NCBI RefSeq assembly: GCF_900108175.1 | Contig: NZ_FNVO01000011.1 | Location: 186,001-250,000 of the forward strand | DNA: 64,000 bases | Direction: 5' to 3' | Source of the DNA: Thermomonospora echinospora | GTDB taxonomy: Bacteria > Actinomycetota > Actinomycetes > Streptosporangiales > Streptosporangiaceae | Shown here: one piece after another, positions 43,242-51,305 of the stretch | How positions within the stretch are numbered: position 1 is the first letter of the stretch | How the letters are laid out: each line of letters opens with the position of its first letter | Notes under the pieces: model-generated | What the model was told of the DNA's origin: nothing | Seen by the model: only the letters and a program-made list of their open reading frames with translations | Databases searched by the model: none | Program-made: the position numbers and the translations under genes

Positions 43242-45134
43242 ATGCCCCGATGGACTTCGCAGACCCCGGACGCCGACCGCCGGTTCGTCCAGGGGCTGAA
43301 CGAGGAGAACGAGGAGTCTCTGGGCGCGCTCTACGACACTTACGGCGAGCAGCTCTACGACTACTGCCTGTCCATGGCGGCCGAGCCGAAGGCGGCGGCC
43401 GACCTCGTCCACGACACGTTCATCGACGCCCAGCGCCGCGCCCCCCGGATGCGCGACCGCACGCAACTACGCGCCTGGCTGTACGGCGCCGCCCGGCGCC
43501 GCTGCATGCAGCGGGGGCGCACCCGGGGCCTGTCGTGGAACTGGGCCAGCGGGTCGGCGTGGATGCAGGAGGTGTTCGGCACCGACGCCGGGGTGACGCC
43601 CGGCGAGCTGCGGGAACTGGTGGAGTCGGCGCTGGGCCGGCTGGACTTCGCCGACCAGGAGGTGCTGCTGCTGACCCTGCGGCACGGCCTGCGGGCCGCC
43701 GAGACCTCCGTCGTCCTCGGGCAGCCGGCGCGGCGGGTCACCGCGCTGGTGGCGCAGGCGCGGGCCCGCGCGGAGGCCGCGGTCACCGCGGAGCTGCGCT
43801 CGATGTCGCGGCGCTGCCAGGCGGGGCGGGCGCCGGTGCCGGCGCTGCACCCGGCCGAGGCCCCCGTCGAGCTGGCCGATCGTACCGCGGAGCTGGAATC
43901 CAGCGTCGGGGCGCGGGCGGGCGGCACGTCATCGCCCTCGGACGTGCGCGTGGCTCCGGTGCCGGGCGGACGCCGCCTGACGAGGAACGGCGCGTCCGCG
44001 GGCGGGGACGCGCCGCCGGAGGGGACCAAGGGCGCCGAGGACGCCGAGGGAGCCGAGGACGCTAAGGACGCCGCTCACGCGGGGGGACGCACGTCCGGCG
44101 GGCTGGTGGTCGGCGCCGGCAGCGCGGTGGACGGCCCTGAGACCCGGCGGCGGGCGGCCGGGCGGCACGGCAGGACGGCCCGGGGCCGCCGCCGCAGGGC
44201 CGCGGGCGCCCCGTGCCCGAGCTCCGACCCGGCGCTGGACCGCCACCTGGACGACTGCGCGGAGTGCGGACGACGCGACCGGGTGACCGTCGCGGCGCTG
44301 CTGGTGCTGGCGCCGGCGCCGGTGCTGCCCGCCGCACTGCGGCACCGGGTGGTGCACACCGCCACCGACCCCGAGCTGGCCGGCCACCGGACCGACATCG
44401 CGGCGCGCGGCGGCACCCTGACCCCCGAGGGGCTGCCCCGCCAGCCCGACGTGCCGTCCCAGTACACCCGCCGCTGGCTGTTCGTCGGCGGCGGGGCGGC
44501 CGGCGCGCTGGTCACCACGCTGGTGGCGATCCTGCTGATGAACCCGGTCAGCTCCGACATCAGGTTCCCGTTCGACCCGCGCCCGCAGCCGTCCATCGGG
44601 GACGTGCGGCAGGGGGCGTCCGACGGGCGGCTCGGCGACCGGCCGATGGCTCAGGGGCCGGACGGGAGCCCGCAGGTCCCGCCCTCACCCGGCGGGCAGA
44701 CCCCGCAGGTCCCGCACCCGGAGGACACGCCCCCGGATCGGGACGGCCGCACGCCCAGGGCCCCGCAGCCGCCGCCGGACCCTGAGGACCCGCAGAAACC
44801 CGAGGATCCCCAGTCGCCGCAGCAGCCGCCGCTGCCGCCGCAGGCCGGGGAGCTGGCCGTGGGCCCCGCCGAGGTGACGGTCGGCCGGAACGGCGCGGTC
44901 ATCACGCTCACCGCCCAGGACGGGCCGGTGGCCTGGAGCGCGGTGACCACCAGCGACAAGCTGAGCCTGTCGGCCAGCGACGGCACGTTGGAGGCCGGCG
45001 CCTCCACCGACCTGCACGTCCTGCTCAAGGACCGGTCGCTGATCAACCTGCCGGGGGAAGCCATGATCACCGTGACCGACCGGCAGGGCGAGCGGCACGA
45101 GATCGACGTGCGGTGGCACCTGTCGCTGCTGTGA
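43242..45134 (+). CDS. ECF sigma factor fused to an anti-sigma-like zinc motif, membrane anchor and extracellular domain
   Basis: A 630-residue protein. Residues about 15-100 are sigma region 2 (YDTYGEQLYDYCLSM, DLVHDTFIDAQRR) and about 120-185 region 4 (LGRLDFADQEVLLLTLRHGL). After a ~130-residue disordered linker, RHLDDCAECG (His335, Cys339, Cys342) is the HxxxCxxC zinc motif of anti-sigma factors. One membrane helix (412-433) follows, a Pro/Asp/Gln-rich stalk, and a ~90-residue beta domain at the C-terminus, resembling BACON-type carbohydrate- or mucin-binding folds. One chain thus joins sigma, anti-sigma and sensor. ATG 43242 behind GGGAG. Release would need proteolysis or conformational change. 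Confidence 0.85.
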   Translation: MPRWTSQTPDADRRFVQGLNEENEESLGALYDTYGEQLYDYCLSMAAEPKAAADLVHDTFIDAQRRAPRMRDRTQLRAWLYGAARRRCMQRGRTRGLSWNWASGSAWMQEVFGTDAGVTPGELRELVESALGRLDFADQEVLLLTLRHGLRAAETSVVLGQPARRVTALVAQARARAEAAVTAELRSMSRRCQAGRAPVPALHPAEAPVELADRTAELESSVGARAGGTSSPSDVRVAPVPGGRRLTRNGASAGGDAPPEGTKGAEDAEGAEDAKDAAHAGGRTSGGLVVGAGSAVDGPETRRRAAGRHGRTARGRRRRAAGAPCPSSDPALDRHLDDCAECGRRDRVTVAALLVLAPAPVLPAALRHRVVHTATDPELAGHRTDIAARGGTLTPEGLPRQPDVPSQYTRRWLFVGGGAAGALVTTLVAILLMNPVSSDIRFPFDPRPQPSIGDVRQGASDGRLGDRPMAQGPDGSPQVPPSPGGQTPQVPHPEDTPPDRDGRTPRAPQPPPDPEDPQKPEDPQSPQQPPLPPQAGELAVGPAEVTVGRNGAVITLTAQDGPVAWSAVTTSDKLSLSASDGTLEAGASTDLHVLLKDRSLINLPGEAMITVTDRQGERHEIDVRWHLSLL

Positions 45135-45183
45135 CGGTGCCACGGGCCGAGCCGGGCTGCGGTGACGGCGCGGCGGGCCGGGC

Positions 45184-45954
45184 TCAGGAGGTGCTCTCGG
45201 CCTCGGCGGGCAGGTGGTCGCGGATCAGCTCCAGCCGCGCGCCCAGCGCCTCCTGGGTCTGGGTCTCCATGGCGCGGGCGATGAACGGCTCCACCACCAT
45301 CTTCACCAGCGGGCGCATCCGCCGTACGATCGCGGCGAGCTGGGCCGGCTCCTCGCCGCCGGGCGCCGGGTCGGCGCCGAGCCGGTCGAAGACGTGCTCG
45401 TTGACCAGGCCGACGAACCGCCCGGCGATCACCTCGCAGTCGTCGCGGATCTGCTCGGCGATGTCCAGCACCGCCTCCAGCGGGATCCCGGCGGCGACCA
45501 GTTCGCCGCCCACGTGCAGCAGCCGGGGGCTGGGCACCCGGTAGTGGTCGCCCTCCGGCTCGATCAGGCCCAGCGTCACCGCCCGTTCCAGGAACGCGCC
45601 GACCTCGGCGTCGGACAGGCCGGCGCCGAAGACGTCCACCAGTTCCTCGGCCTTGATCTGGCCGGGGATCTCGTCGGACCAGGGGTCGGTGAGCACCTTC
45701 TCCAGGCCGAGGACCTCGCTGACGTCCTTGCCGTGCTCCCAGGCCAGCAGCAGTTCCTTGATGATGGCGAAGGTGTAGCCGCGGGCCAGCAACTGGCCGA
45801 TCAGCCGGAGCCGGGCCAGGTGGGAGTCGTCGTAGTAGCCGACCCGGCCCTCCAGCCGGGGCGGCGGCAACAACCCGCGGTCCTGGTAGGCGCGGATGTT
45901 GCGGACGGTGGTGCCGGCTTCGTGGGCCAGCTCGTCGATGCGGTAGTCGGCCAT
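45184..45954 (-). CDS. MerR-family transcriptional regulator
   Basis: A 256-residue MerR-type activator/repressor: N-terminal winged helix (YRIDELAHEAGTTVRNIRAYQDRGLLPPP), a long dimerisation helix, and a large all-helical C-terminal domain of ~150 residues with no Cys cluster, so a small organic ligand rather than a metal is likely. Divergent from an adenylate cyclase gene across a near-perfect 20-bp palindrome. Confidence 0.9.
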   Translation of the reverse strand: MADYRIDELAHEAGTTVRNIRAYQDRGLLPPPRLEGRVGYYDDSHLARLRLIGQLLARGYTFAIIKELLLAWEHGKDVSEVLGLEKVLTDPWSDEIPGQIKAEELVDVFGAGLSDAEVGAFLERAVTLGLIEPEGDHYRVPSPRLLHVGGELVAAGIPLEAVLDIAEQIRDDCEVIAGRFVGLVNEHVFDRLGADPAPGGEEPAQLAAIVRRMRPLVKMVVEPFIARAMETQTQEALGARLELIRDHLPAEAESTS

Positions 45955-46002
45955 GACGCGGATCGCCTCTCCTTGACCGCTCCGATCTTACGCTCGACTA
46001 TT

Positions 46003-46022
46003 GTGACATCGATCGATGACAC
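46003..46022. promoter_or_regulatory. 20-bp palindrome in the MerR/adenylate cyclase spacer
   Basis: GTG-a-CATCGATCGATG-a-CAC is symmetric except at the two marked positions. It sits 21 bp before the cyclase ATG and about 50 bp before the MerR ATG; MerR proteins bind such dyads between -35 and -10 elements. Confidence 0.65.
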
Positions 46023-46043
46023 GGTTTCTGGGAAAGGCCGGCC

Positions 46044-47066
46044 ATGACTGGTGCCCCGCCGGATGAGCGGCAGATCGAGGAGAAGCTGCTGGGCGGGCCC
46101 CTGCGCCACACCCGCGCGGAGGTCGAGGCGCTATCGGGCATCCGGCAGGACTACGGCCTGCGGATCTGGCGGGCGCTGGGCTTCCCCACCCCCGCCACCG
46201 ACGAGGTCGCCTTCACCGACGCCGACGTCGCCGCACTGCGCGAGATCCGCGAGCTGCTGGACACCGACCTGGTCGACGAGGAGATGGTGCTGCAGCTGGC
46301 CCGCGGGGTCGGGCAGACCATGGGCCGGCTGGCCGGGTGGCTCGGCGGCACCTGGCTACGCCGGCTGGGCGAGGAACTGCCCGCCGACGAGCCGGTCACC
46401 GAAGAGCTGGTGTTCGCCGCGCTGGCGGCCACCGAGGAACTGCGGCCCCGCTTCGAACGGCTGCTGCTGCACGGCTGGCGGCGTCAGCTGGCCGCCGCCG
46501 GGCTGCGCTCGCTGTCCACCACCGCCGCCGCGACCGCCGACCCGGTCGGCGGGGTCGCCCTGATGGCGGCCGGCTTCGCCGACGTGGTCTCCTTCACCCG
46601 GCTCAGCCGGGCGATGGAGGGCCAGGAGCTGGCCGAGTTCGTGGAACGCTTCGAGGCGACCGCCGCCGAGGTCATCGCCGACCTCGGCGGGCAACTGGTC
46701 AAGACGCTGGGCGACGAGGTCTTCTTCGTCGCCGACGACGCCGCCGTCGCCGCCGAGATCGGGCTGACGCTGGCCGGCCGGCACGAGACCGACCCCGGCT
46801 TCCCCCGCCTGCGGGTCGGCCTGGCCCAGGGGGAGGTCATCCTGCGCCTGGGCGACTTCTTCGGCACCCCGGTCAACCTGGCCGCCCGGCTCACCTCCAT
46901 CGCCTACCCGGGCGCGGTGCTGGTGGACGGAGAACTGGCCACCGCGCTCGCCGCCGACGACGACCGCTACGACATCTCCGCCCTGCGTCCCCGCCCGCTC
47001 CAGGGCCTGGGCCGCGTCCGCCCCAGGCTGCTGCGCCGCCGCTCACCCCACCCCGAACGGACCTAG
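46044..47066 (+). CDS. Class III adenylate/guanylate cyclase with regulatory helical N-terminus
   Basis: A 340-residue soluble cyclase. Residues 1-150 are helical and resemble the regulatory domain of mycobacterial pH-sensitive cyclases such as Rv1264 (RHTRAEVEALSGIRQDYGLR). The catalytic domain has metal-binding Asp180 in GFADVVSFT and Asp224 in LGDEVFFV, plus the GTPVNLAARL segment with the transition-state Asn/Arg. It makes cAMP (or cGMP). ATG 46044. Divergent from, and probably controlled by, a MerR protein. Confidence 0.9.
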   Translation: MTGAPPDERQIEEKLLGGPLRHTRAEVEALSGIRQDYGLRIWRALGFPTPATDEVAFTDADVAALREIRELLDTDLVDEEMVLQLARGVGQTMGRLAGWLGGTWLRRLGEELPADEPVTEELVFAALAATEELRPRFERLLLHGWRRQLAAAGLRSLSTTAAATADPVGGVALMAAGFADVVSFTRLSRAMEGQELAEFVERFEATAAEVIADLGGQLVKTLGDEVFFVADDAAVAAEIGLTLAGRHETDPGFPRLRVGLAQGEVILRLGDFFGTPVNLAARLTSIAYPGAVLVDGELATALAADDDRYDISALRPRPLQGLGRVRPRLLRRRSPHPERT

Positions 47067-47243
47067 ACCCTGGTCCGATCCGTCGCAGGGCCGGGCCGCT
47101 ATCCATCGCCCACCTCAGCCGGGACAAAGGCAGCCCGCGGCTTGGGTTCACAGGAGGGATTGGGGCGTGTCCGGGGCCGTGACGTCGTGCTTCCGGCGGG
47201 GATGCCCGTCCGGCCCCTTGGGACGGCCGGTGGGCCTGCGGCT

Positions 47244-47867
47244 TTAGGAGAGCAGTTTCAGGGCGCGTTCGGTGAGGTCGGCGGAGGCCGTCAGGGCGGA
47301 GCCGCTGTCGAACGGGGGGCGCGGGTCGTACTCGATGGCGAGCTGGACGGCCCGTGCGGTGGGCTCACCGGCGGCCAGCGCCAGCAGTGCCAGGGCCATG
47401 TCGATGCCCGCCGACACGCCGGCCGCGGTGACGATCCGGCCCTCGGCCACGAACCGCTCGTTCACAGGTTCGGCGCCCATCTCCGCCAGCTGTTCCAGCA
47501 GGGCCCAGTAGGTGGTCGCCTTCAGCCCCTCCAGCAGGCCCGCGGCCCCCAGCAGGAACGATCCGCTGCACACTGAGGTCGTCCACCGGGTGTGCTCGTG
47601 GGCCTGGGCGATCCAATCGACCAGCGCCCGGTCTTCCAGCGCCTCCAGAGTGCCGGGTCCGCCGGGGACGACGATCACGTCCGGGCGGGGCAGGTCGGCG
47701 TAGGCCGCCGTGGCGGTCAGGGTGAGGCTGCCCCGGTCGTCGGTGACCGGTCCCGGCTCGGCGGCCACGAACGTGACCGTCCAGCCGGGCGCGAACGCCA
47801 GCACGGTGTACGGGCCGACCGCGTCCAGGGCGGTGAAGCGGGGGTAGAGCGGGATGGCGACCTGCAT
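47244..47867 (-). CDS. DJ-1/PfpI-family protein
   Basis: A 207-residue DJ-1/PfpI-superfamily protein: PDVIVVPGGPGTLEALE and the nucleophile elbow SVCSGSFLLGAAGLL with Cys in CSGS. It resembles the isonitrile hydratase/ThiJ group. Downstream of and 2 nt from the GlxA-type regulator, whose 3' end contains its AAGGAGAG site, so the two are one operon, and a regulator-enzyme relation is likely. Confidence 0.85.
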   Translation of the reverse strand: MQVAIPLYPRFTALDAVGPYTVLAFAPGWTVTFVAAEPGPVTDDRGSLTLTATAAYADLPRPDVIVVPGGPGTLEALEDRALVDWIAQAHEHTRWTTSVCSGSFLLGAAGLLEGLKATTYWALLEQLAEMGAEPVNERFVAEGRIVTAAGVSAGIDMALALLALAAGEPTARAVQLAIEYDPRPPFDSGSALTASADLTERALKLLS

Positions 47868-47869
47868 GT

Positions 47870-48835
47870 TCAGCTCTCCTTGAGGTGGAACCGGCGGCGG
47901 TAGTCGCCGGGTGAGATCCGCCAGTGCCGGCGGAAGACGCGATAGAGGGTCTCGGGCGAGCCCAGCCCGCACTCCCTGGCCACCCGCTCCAGCGGATGGT
48001 CGGTGATCTCCAGCAGCCGCCGGGCGGCGTCGGCCCGGCTGAGCTCGACGTACCGGCCGGGCGGCAGGCCGGTCTGCGCGGTGAACACGCGGGAGAAGTG
48101 CCGCTCGCTCATCCCGGTCCGCCGGGCCAGCGCGGGCACGCTCAGATCGTCGGCCGGATGTGCGTCGATGAACGCCTGCAGTTCCCGGAAGGGCTCGCGG
48201 GGCGGCGCCAGGGCGCGCATCGCCGTGCTGAACTGGCTCTGCCCGCCGGGGCGGTGCAGGTAGACGACCAGCCCGCAGGCCACGTCCCGGGCCAGCGCGT
48301 GGCCGTGGTCGTCGGCGACCAGGGCGAGCGCCAGATCCACCCCGGCCGACACCCCGGCCGAGGTCCACACGTCCCCGTCCCTGATGTAGATCGGGTCGGC
48401 GTCCACCTCGACCCGGGGATACAGGGCGGCCAGGTCACGGGCCACCAGCCAGTGCGTGGTGGCCCGCCGCCCGTCCAGCAGCCCGGCCTCCGCCAGGACG
48501 AACGCCCCGTTGCACACCGAGGCGACCCGGCGGGCCGTGTCCGCCAGCCGGGCGACCTGCCCGACCAACTCCCGATCGTCCAGACACGCCGGGACGGACA
48601 GCCCGCCCACCACGATCAGCGTGTCGATCGGGCCGGTCACCTCGCGCAGCGCGCCGCCCGCCAGGACCGGGATCCCGTTCAGCGCCGCGACGGCACCGGC
48701 CCGCACCGCGACGACCTCCGTCCGGTACCCGCCGTCCGGAACCAGCAGGTCCGCCGTCGCGAACACGTCGGCCGGGCCCGCCAGATCCGTCATCTGGAAG
48801 CCCTCGAAGGCCACGAACACCACCCGCCGTCGCAT
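47870..48835 (-). CDS. GlxA-type regulator: DJ-1/PfpI domain plus AraC DNA-binding domain
   Basis: A 321-residue regulator. Residues 1-190 are an amidotransferase-like DJ-1/PfpI domain (DTLIVVGGLSVP, VASVCNGAFVLAEAG, Cys in CNGA), residues 215-315 the two AraC helix-turn-helices (DDLSVPALARRTGMSERHFSRVF, PLERVARECGLGSPETLYRVF). Such proteins activate amino-acid-derivative or isonitrile metabolism genes. It is in one operon with a stand-alone DJ-1-family enzyme. Confidence 0.9.
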   Translation of the reverse strand: MRRRVVFVAFEGFQMTDLAGPADVFATADLLVPDGGYRTEVVAVRAGAVAALNGIPVLAGGALREVTGPIDTLIVVGGLSVPACLDDRELVGQVARLADTARRVASVCNGAFVLAEAGLLDGRRATTHWLVARDLAALYPRVEVDADPIYIRDGDVWTSAGVSAGVDLALALVADDHGHALARDVACGLVVYLHRPGGQSQFSTAMRALAPPREPFRELQAFIDAHPADDLSVPALARRTGMSERHFSRVFTAQTGLPPGRYVELSRADAARRLLEITDHPLERVARECGLGSPETLYRVFRRHWRISPGDYRRRFHLKES

Positions 48836-49099
48836 GCCTTCGATGCTGGTCGCCGCGCCGTCATGGCGTCAATGACACGAACCTTGCAGATCACGCCATG
48901 CCGGCCCCACCGCGCCGTCCGCACCGGGGTCGGCGGGCGTGTCCGGGCGTCCGCCGTTTCCGCCGTGGTGGTCCGGGAGGGTGCGGTCGTGTTTCCGCCG
49001 GAAATGTCGGTCCGATCGCCGCCGGAACGGCACCGGGCGAGCGGAATACCTTCACTGCCGTGCCCCGGCGAGGGGCGTTCGGAATGAAGGGAACAGTCG

Positions 49100-49906
49100 A
49101 TGGATCTGCAGCTTTCCGGCCGGGTCGCGGTCGTCACCGGAGCCTCCAAGGGCATCGGGCTGGCCGTCGTCCGCACTTTGCTGGCCGAAGGCGCCCGGGT
49201 GGTGGCGGCCTCGCGCAAGACCACCCCCGAACTGGACGCCCTCGCCGGGCCGAGCCTGCTCCACGTGCCGGTCGACCTGATGGACCACGATGCGCCGGGA
49301 CAGGTGGTGGAGCGGGCGGTACGGGAATTCGGCGGGCTGGACGTCCTGGTCAACAACGCCGGTGGCCCGCCGCCCGGCGTACGGCTGCCCCGCTCCTCCT
49401 TCCTGGAGGCCGACGACGGGCAGTGGCTCGCGATGTTCGAGTTCAACCTGTTCGCAGTGGTCCGCGCCGTGCGGGCCGCCCTCCCGCACCTGATCGAACG
49501 GGGCGGCGGCGCGATCGTCAACGTCTCCTCCGGCAACGCCCGGCAGCCGTCGCCGATGAACGTGGACTACGGCGCGGCCAAGGCGGCGCTGAACAACCTG
49601 GGACAAGCACTGTCGGAGGAGTTCGCCGCCAGGGGCGTCCGGGTCAACACCGTCTCTCCCGGCCCCGTCCGCACCGCCTGGTGGACGGACGAGGGCGGTG
49701 TCGCCGACATGTTCGCCGCCCAGGCGGGCACCGACCGCGACACGGTGATGGACTCGGTCGTGCCGGAGACGATGGGGCTGACCATCGGCCGCATGATCGA
49801 TCCGCAGGAGGTCGCCGACGCCGTCGTCCTGCTGGCCTCGCCGCGTTCGGCCGGCACCACGGGCGCGGAGTTCGTCGTCGACGGCGGTTTCCTCAAGACG
49901 GTCTGA
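49100..49906 (+). CDS. Short-chain dehydrogenase/reductase
   Basis: A 268-residue classical SDR oxidoreductase: NAD(P)-binding TGASKGIG (13-20), NNAGGPPPG, catalytic Ser in VNVSSGNA, and Tyr157/Lys161 in YGAAK; FVVDGG at the C-terminus. Cofactor preference cannot be fixed (no Arg right after TGASKGIG). The substrate is unknown; a GAAGGGAA-like site precedes ATG 49100. Followed by a 402-bp spacer before the peptide operon. Confidence 0.93.
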   Translation: MDLQLSGRVAVVTGASKGIGLAVVRTLLAEGARVVAASRKTTPELDALAGPSLLHVPVDLMDHDAPGQVVERAVREFGGLDVLVNNAGGPPPGVRLPRSSFLEADDGQWLAMFEFNLFAVVRAVRAALPHLIERGGGAIVNVSSGNARQPSPMNVDYGAAKAALNNLGQALSEEFAARGVRVNTVSPGPVRTAWWTDEGGVADMFAAQAGTDRDTVMDSVVPETMGLTIGRMIDPQEVADAVVLLASPRSAGTTGAEFVVDGGFLKTV

Positions 49907-50308
49907 CCCCGCTCACCGGCCTGTCGGCGGAACGACCGCCGTTGCCATCCGTTCGCCTCACCCGGCAAGAGGTGGCGGGCCGTTCCCGGGTCCGGTGCGG
50001 TCGCCGTCCTGGTCTGCGCCGGACCGGTCGGCCGTGAAGAAGCGCCGGAAATGGTGGGAAATGTCTGGCTGATTCGGTATCTCCGGGGTGTCCGGCGCAT
50101 TTGCCGGGCGGCCGGGAGTAGCCGGGGGCGGTCGGCGGGGCGATCTGGGTGAGGGTTACCCGCGAGCCGGGAGCGCTTTACGTCGATCCCCCGGGGTCGG
50201 AGTTCCGTCCGGTATTCCAAAATCCATGCAATGTGAACTTATGCTCCATTGTGATGTTGCCGGACGGATGTCTCTAATGGGAGGCGTCCGAGCTCAAGGA
50301 GGTAACGG
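49907..50308. promoter_or_regulatory. Long leader/regulatory region of the peptide operon with nested dyads
   Basis: No gene. Near the end, two nested inverted repeats lie 40-105 bp before the first peptide: outer TCCGTCCGG/CCGGACGGA (50204-50212/50260-50268) and inner CAATG/CATTG (50229-50233/50247-50251). The enclosed 47 bp are AT-rich compared with the rest. It could fold as a stem-loop in the mRNA or act as a regulator site. The AAGGAGG at 50297-50303 is the ribosome binding site. Confidence 0.55.
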
Positions 50309-50485
50309 ATGCTCGCCCAGAGGGAAATCGCCGGTATCGGCGTTGGAACGGATGCCGCCGATATCGGTGCGCTGATGGTGGAACCGGAGACCGCGATCAG
50401 CGACGCGCCGGTGTTCACCCCCAACGGCGCACTTCTCCTGCTCGCCGCGGTGCTGCTGTCGCCGAAGGGGCCGAAGAGCAGGTGA
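50309..50485 (+). CDS. Putative secreted or RiPP-like precursor peptide (58 aa)
   Basis: A 58-residue peptide with an excellent AAGGAGG site. The N-terminal ~35 residues are polar and acidic (VGTDAADIGALMVEPETAIS); the C-terminal ~20 switch to a hydrophobic helix-like run (ALLLLAAVLL) with a basic end (SPKGPKSR). No Cys, so no lanthionine or disulfide. The shape resembles a leader plus a membrane-active core, or a small membrane protein. Its stop overlaps the 27-residue ORF (GTGA). No known RiPP family match is recognised. Confidence 0.68.
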   Translation: MLAQREIAGIGVGTDAADIGALMVEPETAISDAPVFTPNGALLLLAAVLLSPKGPKSR

Positions 50486-50565
50486 GCCGGGCAACACCGA
50501 TCGCCCCGGCGCCGGCCGCCGCCGGTGCGGACCTGCTGCGGGCCCGCGACGAGGGCGTCCGGTGA
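50482..50565 (+). CDS. 27-residue ORF coupled on both sides
   Basis: A GTG-started frame of 27 codons that overlaps its upstream neighbour by GTGA and its downstream neighbour by GTGA. The peptide (VSRATPIAPAP, then AAAGADLLRARDEGVR) is Ala/Pro-rich and ends with an amphipathic basic helix. Because both junctions keep the 4-bp coupling used through the operon, I infer it is translated, but it could simply carry ribosomes from peptide 1 to the next gene. Confidence 0.45.
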   Translation: MSRATPIAPAPAAAGADLLRARDEGVR

Positions 50566-51305
50566 AGGTCCCCGCAGCAGGCCCGTCCCGGACCGCCTTC
50601 GTCACGGCGGCCGACGACCTGGCCGATCGCGTTCTCAGCGCCCTGCGGGGCGCTGAGAACGCACCCTTCCTGGCCAGGCACGTCGAGCAGGCGCCCGACC
50701 GGGGGGCCGCGCTGGCGGCCGTCCGCCTGGTCGGCGCCGACGTCTTCGTTCCGCACCTGCTGGCCGGCTTCCCCCTGGACGGGCAGGACGCGGCGGCGGT
50801 GACGCGGTCGCTGGCCGTCTTCCCGCAGGAGGCCGTCATCGCCGGGGCCGGGGACGCCGGATCGGCCGTCGCCTGGCGCGACTGGGCGGTGGCCGAACTG
50901 CTGACCCGGTTCGACGGCGGGCGCCCCGCCGTACCGCCGGGCGAGGAGCCCGCCGAAGATCCCGCCGCCACCGGATGGCGGCCATGGTGCGCGCGGATGG
51001 CCGGGTTGTCGCCGCTGGCCATCGCCGGTCTCGACGGGCCGGTCCACCAGGCCGCCCGGTGCGGCGCCCTGCCCCTGAGCCGGGGGGCCGCCCGCTCGAT
51101 GCTGCGCCGCGACTACCTCACCGCCGTCCGCCTGATCCGCTGGCTGGCCTGGCTGCACCACGACGGCGTGCCGCTGCCGCTGGACCTGGAAGCCGCCCTC
51201 GACCACGCCGTCCTGCTCGGCGGGCACGGCCCCCGTACCGCACTGGACATCGCCGTCGCCGAACGGTTGCTCGGCCGGCCCGACGACGCGCACCGGAGGC
51301 GATGA
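50562..51305 (+). CDS. Unknown alpha-helical protein of the peptide operon (247 aa)
   Basis: A 247-residue protein I do not recognise. No signal peptide, membrane helix or catalytic signature. It has repeated helix-like units with Ala/Leu/Arg and WRDWAVAELL, GWRPWCARMAGL, and LIRWLAWLHHDGV stretches, reminiscent of a helical-repeat or terpene-cyclase-like toroid and of the neighbouring DUF6895-like protein. GTG 50562 overlaps the 27-codon ORF and its stop overlaps the next gene's ATG (ATGA). A binding, scaffold or modification role in peptide maturation is possible but only inferred. Confidence 0.55.
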   Translation: MKVPAAGPSRTAFVTAADDLADRVLSALRGAENAPFLARHVEQAPDRGAALAAVRLVGADVFVPHLLAGFPLDGQDAAAVTRSLAVFPQEAVIAGAGDAGSAVAWRDWAVAELLTRFDGGRPAVPPGEEPAEDPAATGWRPWCARMAGLSPLAIAGLDGPVHQAARCGALPLSRGAARSMLRRDYLTAVRLIRWLAWLHHDGVPLPLDLEAALDHAVLLGGHGPRTALDIAVAERLLGRPDDAHRRR

